Assembly: GCF_000970045.1 (NCBI RefSeq)
Contig: NZ_CP009505.1
Location: forward strand, 2,046,001-2,110,000
Reading direction: 5' to 3'
Source: Methanosarcina sp. MTP4
GTDB taxonomy: Archaea; Halobacteriota; Methanosarcinia; Methanosarcinales; Methanosarcinaceae
Length of the DNA stretch: 64,000 nucleotides
Positions 35,945 to 45,153 of the stretch are shown here, piece by piece; positions within the stretch are counted from its first letter, which is position 1, and each line of letters starts with the position of its first letter. The notes beneath the pieces are model-generated. The model did not search any database. It was not told the origin of the DNA and worked only from the letters and a program-made list of their open reading frames with translations. The position numbers were made by a program, and so were the translations under genes.

Positions 35945-36979
35945 TCATTCCTTCTGAAGGTAAGCCGCAAGCGGGAACCCTAAAAAGGTCGGGATCCAGA
36001 ACGAAAACATCCGGTAGCCGAGGATGACCACAACTGCAATCGGCCCCGGCACTCCAAGGCCTGTGTAGAGAGCTGCCATGGTACTCTCCACAATCCCCAC
36101 CCCACCCGGGAGGAGAAATGCCAGTCTCCCGAAGAGCAGGGGCAGGCCGTATCCCACAAGCAGGACGCTCAGGCTTACCTGGTTTCCGGCAGCTATGAAG
36201 AAGAAGTAAAGGGTCAACATATCGAAGCCGATGGTGAGCACTGCTCCAAGAGCCGGGCGTTTCCAACCCCCTTTTTCTAGCACATCGAAGGCTGCGAACA
36301 TGCGGAGGACTGCGGTTTCAGTTGAATGTGGGTTGTAGGGCCTTTGGAGAGCCCTGGAAAAAAAGGCAGCTTCCCTGACAGCTGCAGCCATGAAGCCTTT
36401 CCTGTGCTGTTTTCCCCAGCCTACTGATACAATCCCCATGCCCATCCCGACAAGGACCAGGAAAAAGGCGGAGAACTGTGCGGAGGAAAGCTCCTCTGCT
36501 GCCAGTAGCTCGAGTATTCCTGCCACTCCCAGTATCACTAAAATTGTGTTGTTGAAAAAGGTGGGCAGGGTACCTGCAAGCCCCGAAGCTTCGGCGCTGA
36601 TGCCCAGTTTCCGTATCCAGCGGTATGTGGCTGCCCCGTTTCCAAGCGGCCCTCCTGCAAGCAGCCCGACGCTAGCTGCAGCAATAGTTATCAGGGCTCC
36701 CCTGGACACTGAAAGTTTCTGGTTTACGTTTGCCACAATAGAATGAAGGAGATAGCCGCTTCCCATATACCTTATAACCTGGGCAAGGGCAGCCAGCAGC
36801 ACAGCCCACAGGACCATTGTTTTGATGACCTGCAGGGACTCTTCAACCGAGGCGAGCTCGGGAAGAATAAGATTAACTGCAAACCCCAGAAAGATCAGGG
36901 TGGGAAGGTAGCGGCCTGCCCGCAGTATAAGCGGCGGAGGAAAAGCCAGGCTACGGGAATTTTGCTTTTCAGCTCCCAT
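35945..36979 (-). CDS. Lysylphosphatidylglycerol synthase TM region/flippase-like protein (UPF0104)
   Basis: 344 aa with about eight TM helices, GGGAG before the start. Motifs of PF03706 are seen: 'GPLGNGAATYRWIRKLGISA' and 'FLLPGGVGIVESTMAALYTG' followed by 'LGVPGPIAVVVILGYRMFSF'. Relatives include the flippase half of MprF and archaeal AglD. It may translocate a lipid or lipid-linked sugar. The neighbouring genes give no hint to its cargo. Confidence 0.85.
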   Translation of the reverse strand: MGAEKQNSRSLAFPPPLILRAGRYLPTLIFLGFAVNLILPELASVEESLQVIKTMVLWAVLLAALAQVIRYMGSGYLLHSIVANVNQKLSVSRGALITIAAASVGLLAGGPLGNGAATYRWIRKLGISAEASGLAGTLPTFFNNTILVILGVAGILELLAAEELSSAQFSAFFLVLVGMGMGIVSVGWGKQHRKGFMAAAVREAAFFSRALQRPYNPHSTETAVLRMFAAFDVLEKGGWKRPALGAVLTIGFDMLTLYFFFIAAGNQVSLSVLLVGYGLPLLFGRLAFLLPGGVGIVESTMAALYTGLGVPGPIAVVVILGYRMFSFWIPTFLGFPLAAYLQKE

Positions 36980-37297
36980 CGCTAACTCCCATTAATCGTC
37001 TAGTTCCGTTGACCATGGACTCCCATTACTCGTAAATTCCCATTGGTCGAACCCCATTGATAATAAACTCACGTTGATCGTTTGCTCCCCTTTATATTTC
37101 ATCCCCCTTTATATTTCATCCCACTTCATATTCCACCCCACTTTTTCTGCCTGCATATATTGGTTTTCAGGTTACTTTTCCTTTTCCTTCAAAATCCCTC
37201 CTCAAAGATGTGAGATTAAAACGCAAACAGTTTCAGAAGCCCGGAATCCCCGGTGAATATCACAGCCTTTAATTATTATTATGGATAATCCCTTTCC
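36980..37297. other. Non-coding spacer between divergent genes
   Basis: Contains several diverged short repeats (TCCCATT/CCCCATT-A/GATCGT at 36990-37080; CCCCTTTATATTTCATC twice at 37087-37121). A TATA box for the gene at 37298 may be TTTAATTATTATTATGG at 37268. No gene. Confidence 0.4.
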
Positions 37298-37570
37298 ATG
37301 GAAAACGGCATGTACCTTTTTATTCCCATCCTGTATGCTGCACTTAACTCAGTTTCTTTTGTCCTCTACGGGCTGGACAAGTTCAAGGCGAAACGGCAAA
37401 AATGGCGCATTTCGGAGCAGACCCTCCTGATAGCAGCCTTCTTCGGACCCATCGGGGCCTGGATGGGGATGCAGCGCTTCAGGCACAAGACCCAGAAACC
37501 CCTATTTAAGTTTCTAGTACCTTTGTTCATAGGAATTCATGTAATGTACGTGCTCTGGATAAATCTTTGA
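37298..37570 (+). CDS. DUF1294 small membrane protein
   Basis: 90 aa with two to three TM helices (about 6-24, 45-62, 72-89). 'LYGLDKFKAKRQKWRISEQT' then 'LLIAAFFGPIGAWMGMQRFR' followed by 'HKTQKP' is the DUF1294 (PF06961) signature. The function is unknown; the family also occurs fused to cold-shock domains in bacteria. No clear RBS, so a leaderless transcript or a start at ATG 37310 is possible. Confidence 0.85.
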   Translation: MENGMYLFIPILYAALNSVSFVLYGLDKFKAKRQKWRISEQTLLIAAFFGPIGAWMGMQRFRHKTQKPLFKFLVPLFIGIHVMYVLWINL

Positions 37571-37948
37571 TACCTGTACGCCCAGCTTCCATGACCTGAA
37601 TAATGAGGATTGGAAGACTTCTTTCCGGACGAACAGTGCCACAGTTTTTTTATTTTTTGTAAAATGTTTTTTATAGTACTTTCTGCATAGAATATTGGGG
37701 GTTACAGTTTCCGTTACTTATCGTTACTTATCATTGCTTATCATTGCTTATCATTGCTTATCATTGCTTATCATTGTTTATCCCTGATGCAATCGGCAGC
37801 AGCAGGTGTCAATGACCCTGTTGTAAGCAGCTGGATTGGGATAGGACAGATCGGAGAAAAAGCACCGTAATTTAAAAGAAATTCCATACATTATTTCCGG
37901 GCTATATTTATTGGGGATAGAAAGCTCAGGAAATCGCATTCAGGGGGA
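37571..37948. repeat. Spacer with seven 10-bp repeats
   Basis: From 37712 to 37781 the unit TATCATTGCT (first units TATCGTTACT) repeats about seven times. The stretch then runs to the inositol phosphate synthase start, where TATATTTATTGGGG near 37902 may be its promoter. No gene. Confidence 0.7.
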
Positions 37949-39106
37949 ATGCAGACGGCTGGGGAGAACAGGATTAGAATAGCTATTGCAGGGCTGGGGA
38001 ACTGTGCAAGTTCCCTTGTACAGGGAATTGAGTACTACAGGATAAAGGAAAGCTGCGATGAGGAAAGTAGTGAAAGGTATGGTGGGTCCAGGGGCAACAG
38101 TGATATAATTGGCCTGATGCACCGGGACCTGGGAGGCTACCATCCCTCTGATATTGAGGTTGTGGCGGCTTATGACATTGATAAACGAAAAGTGGGAAAG
38201 GATGTCTCGGATGCTATCTTCGCTCCTCCCAACTGCACCACCGTTTTCTGTTCCGGAGTCCCGGCTACGGGCGTGGAAGTAAAAATGGGAAGGGTCCTGG
38301 ACGGCTGTTCCGAACATCTCGTAGATTATCCTGAAGAATGCAGGTTTTTGCTCTCGGAAGCGGAGGAGGCTACAAAGGAAAACGTCATCCGAACTCTCCG
38401 GAGCTCCGGAGCCGAAGTCCTCCTGAACTACATGCCTGTAGGCTCGGAGCAGGCTGCCCGCTTTTATGCCGACTGCGCCCTTGAAGCAGGCTGCGCGTTT
38501 ATAAACAACATGCCCGTGTTCATAGCAAGCGACCCCGCCTGGGCCAGGCGTTTTGAGGAAAAAGCCCTCCCGATAATAGGTGACGACATCAAGTCCCAGC
38601 TGGGAGCCACAATCGTCCACCGGACCCTTGCCGACCTTTTTAAGAAGCGGGGGGTCAAAGTGGAGCGCACCTACCAGCTCAACACCGGCGGAAACACCGA
38701 TTTCCTGAACATGCTCAACCGCAGCCGCCTGAAGTCCAAGAAGACCTCCAAGACCGAAGCCGTGCAATCCGTGCTGGCCAAGCGCCTGGAAGTCGAAAAC
38801 ATCCACGTGGGACCCAGTGACTACGTGCCCTGGCAGAAAGACAACAAGGTCTGTTTCCTCAGGCTGGAAGGCAAACTCTTTGGGGACGTGCCCATGAACC
38901 TGGAACTCCGGCTTTCGGTGGAAGATTCCCCGAATTCCGCAGGCGTGGTCATCGACGCCATCCGCTGCTGTAAACTTGCCCTGGACCGCGGGGTAGGGGG
39001 AGTGCTCTATTCTCCGTCGGCTTATTTCATGAAGCACCCGCCAAAACAGTTCCCTGACGATGAAGCATACAGCATGACCGAGTTATTTATTGCGGGAGAA
39101 AAATAA
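37949..39106 (+). CDS. ino1: Myo-inositol-1-phosphate synthase
   Basis: 385 aa, in the size range of the short archaeal/actinobacterial type. The NAD-binding Rossmann motif '[20 protein letters not shown]' lies at about 10-29; '[15 protein letters not shown]' near 72, '[20 protein letters not shown]' near 211 and '[15 protein letters not shown]' near 241 are catalytic-domain signatures. It converts glucose 6-phosphate to inositol 1-phosphate, used for inositol phospholipids and, in some archaea, osmolytes. The ATG follows CAGGGGGA closely. Monocistronic. Confidence 0.93.
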   Translation: MQTAGENRIRIAIAGLGNCASSLVQGIEYYRIKESCDEESSERYGGSRGNSDIIGLMHRDLGGYHPSDIEVVAAYDIDKRKVGKDVSDAIFAPPNCTTVFCSGVPATGVEVKMGRVLDGCSEHLVDYPEECRFLLSEAEEATKENVIRTLRSSGAEVLLNYMPVGSEQAARFYADCALEAGCAFINNMPVFIASDPAWARRFEEKALPIIGDDIKSQLGATIVHRTLADLFKKRGVKVERTYQLNTGGNTDFLNMLNRSRLKSKKTSKTEAVQSVLAKRLEVENIHVGPSDYVPWQKDNKVCFLRLEGKLFGDVPMNLELRLSVEDSPNSAGVVIDAIRCCKLALDRGVGGVLYSPSAYFMKHPPKQFPDDEAYSMTELFIAGEK

Positions 39107-39240
39107 GAGCTGTACAGGGTAAAAAAGAAAGAGGGTTTGGATAAAGGACTCCCCTCAAAATATGATCTTTTGAAGGTTCAGGATTCGGGTATTCAGACCC
39201 GGAATCAGGATTTTTGTCAGAACTCAGGCCTCATGAAGCT

Positions 39241-39525
39241 TTATTTGGAGAGTTCTTCTTCCACCTCTTCGGCTCCTGCTTCCAGTTCTAGCCCCTGCTG
39301 CGGGTCAAACCTGAGTAAAAGGGTCTGGAACTCCCCCACATGTGTCTTTTCTTCCTTTGCAATGTCCAGAAGGATTGCCCTGATGTCCTCGTTTTTGGTC
39401 AGGTCAGCCATCTGTTCATAAAGGCTTACAGCATCGAGTTCGGCGATGATGCCGGCTCTGAGAATCTGCTTGTCAATGTCTTCTTCTGGTACTTTTTCAA
39501 GATCGATTGGAATCTTGGATAACAT
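39241..39525 (-). CDS. Encapsulin-type ferritin-like protein
   Basis: 94 aa from ATG 39525 (GGGGTGA upstream; the in-frame GTG at 39534 is less likely). Two helices carry the ferroxidase residues 'IIAELDAVSLYEQMADLT' and 'LLDIAKEEKTHVGEFQTLL' (E, and E-x-x-H). Short two-helix ferritins of this kind dimerise to form a diiron site and are iron-storage cargo of encapsulin shells; in Pyrococcus furiosus the domain is fused to the shell protein. No shell gene is in this window. The acidic C-terminal tail (last about 15 residues) does not look like the usual cargo-loading peptide. Confidence 0.78.
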   Translation of the reverse strand: MLSKIPIDLEKVPEEDIDKQILRAGIIAELDAVSLYEQMADLTKNEDIRAILLDIAKEEKTHVGEFQTLLLRFDPQQGLELEAGAEEVEEELSK

Positions 39526-39685
39526 AATATTCACCCCTTACGTTATTATATGGGGGACTTAAATCATAAAGATTTTTGTTCCGGTTCTTAATTTACCCCA
39601 CATTGAAAATTATTTATACATCGCAAATCTTTTTCCACATTATAAATTACATTCAAATTACAAGTTGTTTCACATAGTTAATTAT

Positions 39686-40861
39686 TTAAATAACTCCCTG
39701 GCCGGTCCCCAGGTAACTGATCCTGTAGATCGCATCGTTTTTATCGTCCGAGACCAGCAGCGCCCCGTCCGGCATGACAAGAACGTCTACGGGTCTTCCC
39801 CAGGCCGAAAAACCCTGGATCCAGCCTTCCGCAAAGGCCTCGTAACTAACGGGTGTCCCGTTTTCCAACCTGACAAGGGTCACCCGGTACCCGATTGGAA
39901 TTTTCCGGTTCCAGGAGCCATGTTCTGCAATAAAGGTCTGGTTCCTGTACTCCTCGGGAAACATCGTACCCGTGTAAAAGGTCATTCCAAGAGCCGCCAC
40001 ATGGGGGCCAAGCTTGACTTCAGGAGGTGTGAACTCTTCGCAGTCCCGCAGTTCTCCTAATTCCGGATCAGGGATGTCGCCTCCGTGGCAGAAAGGAAAA
40101 CCGAAATGCAGGCCCGGTTCCGGTGCCCTGTTCAACTCGTCCGGGGGCAGGTCGTCCCCGAGCCAGTCCCGCCCGTTGTCCGTGAACCAGAGTTCTTCGG
40201 TCTCCGGGTGCCAGGCAAAACCCACGCTGTTCCTGATCCCCCGGGCAAAGATCTCAAGCCCGCTCCCGTTTGCTTCCATCCGCATGATCGTTGCGTAGCG
40301 TGCGTCTTCTTCCTCTTTGTCACAGGCGTCGCAGGGTGCCCCCACGGGCACGTAGAGTTTCCCGTCAGGCCCAAACTTTATGTACTTCCAGCCGTGGGAC
40401 TTGTCAGAGGGAAAACTGTCATTTACCACCACGGGTTCAGGCGGGTCTTCCAGCCTGTTTTCGATATCGTCATAGCGGATCACCCGGGAAACCTCTGCCA
40501 CATAGAGCGAACCGTTCCTGAAGGCCACCCCGTTTGGCATGTTCAGCCCTTCAGCTATCATGAGCAGCTCATCGGCCCGGTTGTCCTGGTCCCTATCCGG
40601 GAGCGCGTAGACGTTTCCTGCATTCCGGGTCCCGACAAAGAGTGTGCCGTTCGGGCTTAGCGTCATTGACCTGGCATTATCCACGTTTTCGGCATAGTAA
40701 TCAATAGAAAACCCCGGCGGAAGCTCAATACAGTCAAGCCCTGACTCCCCTTCAGCGCATTCCTGTGCCTGCATATTTTGAACAATGGTGTACACTGCGA
40801 TAATAAGGACGAAGAAGCCAATGACCCTCAGGATCCCCAGAAATACCTGCCTTCTAGCCAT
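39686..40861 (-). CDS. PQQ-type sugar (sorbosone/glucose) dehydrogenase-like beta-propeller
   Basis: 391 aa, with AGGGGG. An N-terminal membrane anchor lies at about 9-27. A six-bladed propeller follows: 'LPPGFSIDYYAENVDNARSM', 'MPNGVAFRNGSLYVAE', 'RGIRNSVGFAWHPETEELWF', 'TDNGRDWLGDDLPPDELN', 'FIAEHGSWNR'. These match soluble glucose/sorbosone dehydrogenases. It faces outward. No PQQ synthesis genes are visible, so the cofactor or even enzymatic activity is uncertain. It follows the Atp10-like gene by 76 bp on the same strand. Confidence 0.85.
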   Translation of the reverse strand: MARRQVFLGILRVIGFFVLIIAVYTIVQNMQAQECAEGESGLDCIELPPGFSIDYYAENVDNARSMTLSPNGTLFVGTRNAGNVYALPDRDQDNRADELLMIAEGLNMPNGVAFRNGSLYVAEVSRVIRYDDIENRLEDPPEPVVVNDSFPSDKSHGWKYIKFGPDGKLYVPVGAPCDACDKEEEDARYATIMRMEANGSGLEIFARGIRNSVGFAWHPETEELWFTDNGRDWLGDDLPPDELNRAPEPGLHFGFPFCHGGDIPDPELGELRDCEEFTPPEVKLGPHVAALGMTFYTGTMFPEEYRNQTFIAEHGSWNRKIPIGYRVTLVRLENGTPVSYEAFAEGWIQGFSAWGRPVDVLVMPDGALLVSDDKNDAIYRISYLGTGQGVI

Positions 40862-40937
40862 GAATCCCCCTTTCCAGCCATAAATTCCTCACTTTACCTC
40901 AGCTTTCTCATCTCAGTCTGTTTTATCTGAAGCTGCT

Positions 40938-41504
40938 TCAGCCCAGGAGAGCCCTTGAGATCTCGATAAGTTCTTTTTCAGTTTCAGGTGTGGCGTACCC
41001 CTGCTCTCTCCAGCGGATAATCCCCTTCCGGTCCAGCAAAAAGACATAAGCCAACTGAGTATCTTCCATCTCAAGGGCTTCCTGGTAGTCCGAATAATCC
41101 CCGTAGAATGTGATCACGTTGTCATGCTTTTCCGTTGGGATCCCACCCCTCATCCCGGAATCAATCATCCAGGAAAGCACTTTCCAGCCCTGGCTGATCA
41201 TCGGGAGCTCGTAGATTGCAAAATGTTCGTCCCCTCCAAACTCCCGCTCGAAAGGCCGGATCCAGGAGTCGATTTGTTCCTGGGCATTGCGCGCAAAGGC
41301 TATACTGACGAGCGTAATTTTTCCTTCGGCACAGTCAGGCAGTGTAAGGAGATTGTTCGCAAGGGACTTTGATGTGACTTTGGGAAACCTTGTGCCGACG
41401 ACTTTTTTTGAGGCCTGCTTCATATTTGCAGCCAGCCGTTTGACAGAGTCATCAACCTTATGGCTTCCTTCCTTGAAGACTTTAAGTTCCTGATTTTCCT
41501 GCAT
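40938..41504 (-). CDS. Atp10-like thioredoxin-fold protein
   Basis: 188 aa. After a charged N-terminus comes 'VGTRFPKVTSKSLANNLLTL', 'GKITLVSIAFARNAQEQIDS', 'WIRPFEREF' and 'YVFLLDRKGIIRWREQGYAT', a pattern shared with the Atp10/ATPase assembly factor family (PF05176), which has a thioredoxin-like fold. There is no signal peptide and no C-x-x-C pair, so redox catalysis of the classical kind is unlikely. It is probably co-transcribed with the propeller dehydrogenase. The role in an archaeon is unknown. Confidence 0.7.
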   Translation of the reverse strand: MQENQELKVFKEGSHKVDDSVKRLAANMKQASKKVVGTRFPKVTSKSLANNLLTLPDCAEGKITLVSIAFARNAQEQIDSWIRPFEREFGGDEHFAIYELPMISQGWKVLSWMIDSGMRGGIPTEKHDNVITFYGDYSDYQEALEMEDTQLAYVFLLDRKGIIRWREQGYATPETEKELIEISRALLG

Positions 41505-41581
41505 AGGTATAATGAAGTTCCCCCCACTTCATGAATAAAGGCTTCGAAATTTTCTTCCGGTGTACTTTTAATTATCCTGAT

Positions 41582-41642
41582 TTTTCTAATTATTATTTTT
41601 CGTTTTCTAATTATTATTTTTCGTTTTCTAATTATTATTTTA
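41582..41642. repeat. Three 21-bp AT-rich repeats
   Basis: TTTTCTAATTATTATTTTTCG in three consecutive copies, directly before MITE-like copy A. Confidence 0.9.
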
Positions 41643-41645
41643 TAT

Positions 41646-41807
41646 TATAGTCCCGAACGCAAATATTTACACTTACATTATAACCACGGAAGACACGGAA
41701 AGCACGGAAGGATTGTGCCCCTATTTCCTTTATTTCCTTTATTCCGTGCTTTCTGTGGTTAAACTTTCACTTGAGATTGGTGAAATAATTTGGGTCCTTG
41801 ACTATAG
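41646..41807 (+). mobile_element. MITE-like palindromic element, copy A
   Basis: About 160 bp, opening TATAGTCCCGAACGCAAATA and closing TTGGGTCCTTGACTATAG, so the ends carry a short inverted repeat (TATAGTC/GACTATA). The interior is a long imperfect hairpin: AACCACGGAAGACACGG against CCGTGCTTTCTGTGGTT. Copies lie at 44871-45031 (inverted) and 59879-60035. No ORF. It lies between the Atp10-like gene and the polymerase IV gene; this spacer (41505-41979) holds nothing else recognisable apart from the 21-bp repeats. Confidence 0.75.
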
Positions 41808-41979
41808 TATGATTATCTAAATTATTCCAGCCATTCCAATTATATATTATCCTGCTTTGTAGAAATGCTTTTTTCGGGAAGTTTCATTCCCCATTTTCAT
41901 TCCTTTAATTTAGAGTAGGTTAATACTTTCACCCCGCGTGCTCAAGCTTTTTTAAGAGGTAGCTTTTATCTATCGCATA

Positions 41980-43086
41980 ATGCCTGCCCCCGATCCGAAA
42001 AAAAGCGATCCTAAAAAGCGGATTACTTTCCATGTGGACATGGACAGCTTTTTTGCTTCTGTGGAGGTCAGGGAGAGCCCCGAGCTGAAAGGACTGCCCG
42101 TTGTCGTGGGGTCTGACCCGAAAGGAGGAGCAGGGAGAGGGGTTGTAAGCACCTGTTCCTACGAGGCGCGGGAGTACGGGATACATTCGGCAATGCCGAT
42201 TTCAAAGGCGTATAAGCTCTGTCCCGAAGCGGTCTTTTTGCCCGTCAACATGAAGCTCTACATGGGAGTCTCGGCGGGGGTAATGGAGATCCTCAGGGGT
42301 TTTGCGGAAAAGTTTCAGCAGGTCAGCGTGGACGAGGCATACCTGGTGCCCGGGCCCGAGGTCAGGGATTTTGAGGAAGCTGCCCTTTATGCCCTTCGGA
42401 TCAAGGACGAAGTCCGGAAACAGGCTGGAATTACCTGTTCCGTGGGGGTAGGCCCCAACAAGCTCCTTGCAAAGATTGCCTCGGGCTTCCAGAAACCGGA
42501 TGGGGTGACCGTGTTCCGTCCCGAAGACGTCAGGGATTTTCTTTTTCCAATGCAGGTCTCGAAAATCCCGGGCATAGGGGAAAAAACCACGGAAGCCCTG
42601 AAAGGGATGGGAATCTCCACGGTGGAAGAGCTTTCAAACTGCGATGTCCAGCTCCTGAAGGAAAAATTCGGGAAAATGGGCCTGCGGATGAAGCAGATGG
42701 CAAACGGACTCGATTTCGGGGAGGTACGGGAAAAAGAGGGCATAAAGTCCATAAGCAGGCACGGGACCTTTGAGGAAGACACCGGCGACCCGGTAAAGGT
42801 TTTCGGCTCCCTGGACGCTCTTGCCGAGGCAGTGCACGGTTCCCTGCTCAGCAATAACTTCCTCTACAGGACCGTGACCCTGACCGTTCGCTTCGAGGAC
42901 TTTTCAACGTATACCCGTTCGAAAACCGTCCCGATCTGGACTTCGGATATCTTCGTGATAAAAAGACTGGTCCGCCAGCTCCTTTCCGAGTTCCTTGGCG
43001 GCAGGAAATTCCGGCTGGTGGGAGTCGGGGTCTCGAAGCTCCGGGAAAGGGACGAGAGGCAAACCCTGATAACGGATTTCCTGTAG
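41980..43086 (+). CDS. dinB: DNA polymerase IV (Y-family)
   Basis: 368 aa. Catalytic carboxylates sit in 'HVDMDSFFASVE' (about 18-29) and 'VSVDEAYL' (about 111-118). 'VSTCSYEAREYGIHSAMPIS' and the helix-hairpin-helix 'KIPGIGEKTTEALKGMGIST' are typical, with the little-finger domain beyond about 240. It performs translesion synthesis. The last residues 'QTLITDFL' do not resemble a strong PCNA-binding PIP box. It ends in TAG, followed by a coincidental long open frame; the next gene has its own start. Confidence 0.93.
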   Translation: MPAPDPKKSDPKKRITFHVDMDSFFASVEVRESPELKGLPVVVGSDPKGGAGRGVVSTCSYEAREYGIHSAMPISKAYKLCPEAVFLPVNMKLYMGVSAGVMEILRGFAEKFQQVSVDEAYLVPGPEVRDFEEAALYALRIKDEVRKQAGITCSVGVGPNKLLAKIASGFQKPDGVTVFRPEDVRDFLFPMQVSKIPGIGEKTTEALKGMGISTVEELSNCDVQLLKEKFGKMGLRMKQMANGLDFGEVREKEGIKSISRHGTFEEDTGDPVKVFGSLDALAEAVHGSLLSNNFLYRTVTLTVRFEDFSTYTRSKTVPIWTSDIFVIKRLVRQLLSEFLGGRKFRLVGVGVSKLRERDERQTLITDFL

Positions 43087-43331
43087 AGTCGCGAAAAAGC
43101 CTGCAAAAACCTGCCGGAATCTCCGGGGTTTTCGGACTTTCAGGCTTTTAGGTCTTTAGCTTTTTGGCTCTTCGGCTTTTCAGCTTTTCAGCTTTTCAGG
43201 TCACTATTCAGACTTTCAGACATTCAATCACAGGTTATTTTGGCTCCCAGGCTCACTATTCGAGCTTTTGGGCTCACGGGATATTCAGATTTAATAATTT
43301 TTCACAAAAAGAAAAACAGAGGATTTGTATC

Positions 43332-44408
43332 GTGATAGAATATGGTGTTTCGGGTGCGGAAAAAGAACTTTTGAGGGACGTCAGGTCTAACGGAATTCCG
43401 GCTGAGCGTTTCCGGGAAATTTCCGAGGAAAGGCAGAGGCTTGAGTCCGAATATTCCGAAAAGGCAGGGCTGGCTGAAGAAGAAATCCGGAGGGAAATCA
43501 AGGAACTGGACGCAAAGATTGGAGATTTGAGGCAGGTTATCGAAAAAGAATCCTGCCGCATCTCGGAAGAAAGCAGGCTGGAACTTGTAAAACTGGAAGC
43601 CGAATTGAAAGAAGCTGAAAAAGTGCGCCCTGTTCCGGGAAAGCTTTTATCCTATCTCCTGGCCCGGGTGAAAAGGTACCTGAAAGGTAGACGCCATGCC
43701 CGGTTGAAAGCCGGGTCCCAAAAAGAGGCGGACAGGCTGCTCAGGAACGAATACACCGTCCTGAAGGAAGTGAAAGACCGCTCCGGGTACCTGAAAAACA
43801 ACAGCGGTTCGGAAATCGAAAGAAAGCTCTTTCCCCTTGTGAGACAGCTTGAAGCTCTTAAAAAAATAATGGTCTCAAACAATTACTGGGGAGCCGAGGG
43901 AGAGCTGCATGTTATTGAAAAGCTTCGTTCCCTCCCTGACGAATACTATCTCTTCAACGACCTGAAGCTGGAGCTTGAGGAGTACATAAGCTTCGAAGGC
44001 AAAAAGTTGAAATCTGCCCAGATCGACCACCTGCTTGTGGGGCCTTCCGGGGTTTACGTAATCGAAACGAAAAACTGGAGCCCTGCCTATGTGAAAAAAG
44101 TCTTCAAGGAACACTCCTTCACCCCGTACGACCAGGTAAAGAGAAGCAGCTATCTTGTCTACAGGTACCTTAACGGCTTGAAATACGGGAGCCGCCTTCA
44201 GAGAGGCTATTTCAAAATCGCAAACAAAGAGATAAAAGTACAGCCTGTAATCGCCATAGCAGGTTCGAAAATCCCTCTGGAAAAAAGCCCCGTCCAGGTG
44301 CTATTTGCGGACAGCCTGAGTTCCCACGTCCTGAGTCGGGAAGTGACCCTCTCAAAAGGAGATGTTAAAAAAATTGTAAAGCAGCTGGAAAACCTGTTCC
44401 CGATGTGA
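43332..44408 (+). CDS. NERD (nuclease-related) domain protein with coiled coil
   Basis: 358 aa from GTG 43332 (GAGGA eight bases upstream); the frame is open back to 43164 but that part is low-complexity (F/S-rich, copied from a GGCTTTTCAG-type repeat). Residues about 15-190 form a long coiled coil. The NERD domain (about 180-300) shows 'GAEGELHVIEKLRSLPDEYY', 'KSAQIDHLLVGPSGVYVIET' and 'KNWSP', carrying the nuclease-like G-x-x-G-E, D and E-x-K residues. DNA processing or defence has been suggested for NERD proteins. It follows dinB. Confidence 0.85.
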   Translation: MIEYGVSGAEKELLRDVRSNGIPAERFREISEERQRLESEYSEKAGLAEEEIRREIKELDAKIGDLRQVIEKESCRISEESRLELVKLEAELKEAEKVRPVPGKLLSYLLARVKRYLKGRRHARLKAGSQKEADRLLRNEYTVLKEVKDRSGYLKNNSGSEIERKLFPLVRQLEALKKIMVSNNYWGAEGELHVIEKLRSLPDEYYLFNDLKLELEEYISFEGKKLKSAQIDHLLVGPSGVYVIETKNWSPAYVKKVFKEHSFTPYDQVKRSSYLVYRYLNGLKYGSRLQRGYFKIANKEIKVQPVIAIAGSKIPLEKSPVQVLFADSLSSHVLSREVTLSKGDVKKIVKQLENLFPM

Positions 44409-44409
44409 A

Positions 44410-44735
44410 CTTTTCCATCTTATTTCTCCACCGAATTTCTCCATATAATTCGGTCAACCTATTTCGGTCCGGCTATTCGGGAGCTTCTCCCGGCTCCGAA
44501 ATACAGCTTTTATAACATTAAGTCTAAATTACGGCTTGGGATAATCATAGGTGTATCCCTCTTTGGGTTGATCGGGATCGTAGTCGGGACCCTCTTTTTA
44601 TCTTATTTTATCCTCATAGTCAGGATGTTTTCCGAAGAGTACCTTTCAGGAAAGGCACAAAAGGGAGGAAGTTATGAGGCTGCGGGAACGGAGAGTAAAA
44701 GTTCAGATAAAGAGAAAGGGGCAAATGAAGAGTAA
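44410..44735 (+). pseudogene. C-terminal fragment of a membrane protein, possibly AI-2E family
   Basis: An open frame ends at TAA 44735 with 'LRLGIIIGVSLFGLIGIVVG' then 'TLFLSYFILIVRMFSEEYL' and a hydrophilic tail. The helix-plus-'EEY' end resembles the C-terminus of AI-2E transporters. There is no ATG, GTG or TTG in frame before the helix, so it cannot be translated as it stands. It could be a remnant of a paralogue of the gene at 13392. Certainty is low. The rest of 44736-44870 is low-complexity. Confidence 0.35.
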
Positions 44736-44870
44736 GGGTTCGGATGAAGAGAAAAGGGGCAAATAAGGAATAAAAGTTCGGATGAAAAGTGAGGGTTCCG
44801 ATGAAGAGCATGAATCCCGGAATTTTCGTCCGTTTTTATCATTCAAGTTTTTTTCTTCGGTTTCAAGCAT

Positions 44871-45031
44871 CTATAGTCAAGGCCCCAAATTCCTTCACCA
44901 ATCTCAAGTAAAAGTTTAGCCACAGAAAGCACGGAAAACACGGAATAAAAGAAATGGGGCACAATCCTTCCGTGCTTTCTGTGTCTTCCGTGGTTATAAA
45001 GAAAGTGTAAATGTTTATGTTCGGGACTATA
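44871..45031 (-). mobile_element. MITE-like palindromic element, copy B (inverted)
   Basis: Opposite orientation to copies A and C: it begins CTATAGTCAAGGCCCCAAAT and ends TTATGTTCGGGACTATA. The core hairpin is GCCACAGAAAGCACGG against CCGTGCTTTCTGTGTCTTCC. It is followed by 100 bp of spacer before the MBL gene. Confidence 0.75.
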
Positions 45032-45153
45032 ATTCACCCCGTTCCATGCGTTCAAGCCAGAGGCAATTTTTATACGGGCAAAAATCCGGGTAAAATTCCC
45101 ATTTTTCCGTTTCCTCCGAAAAAGGGTTCTGGATGCACGTGTTAGTATATTAT

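Noticed and set aside
43086-43335. UAG read-through of DNA polymerase IV into a long open frame
   Set aside because: The polymerase is complete at the TAG, and the extension is a phenylalanine/serine-rich translation of a GGCTTTTCAG repeat.
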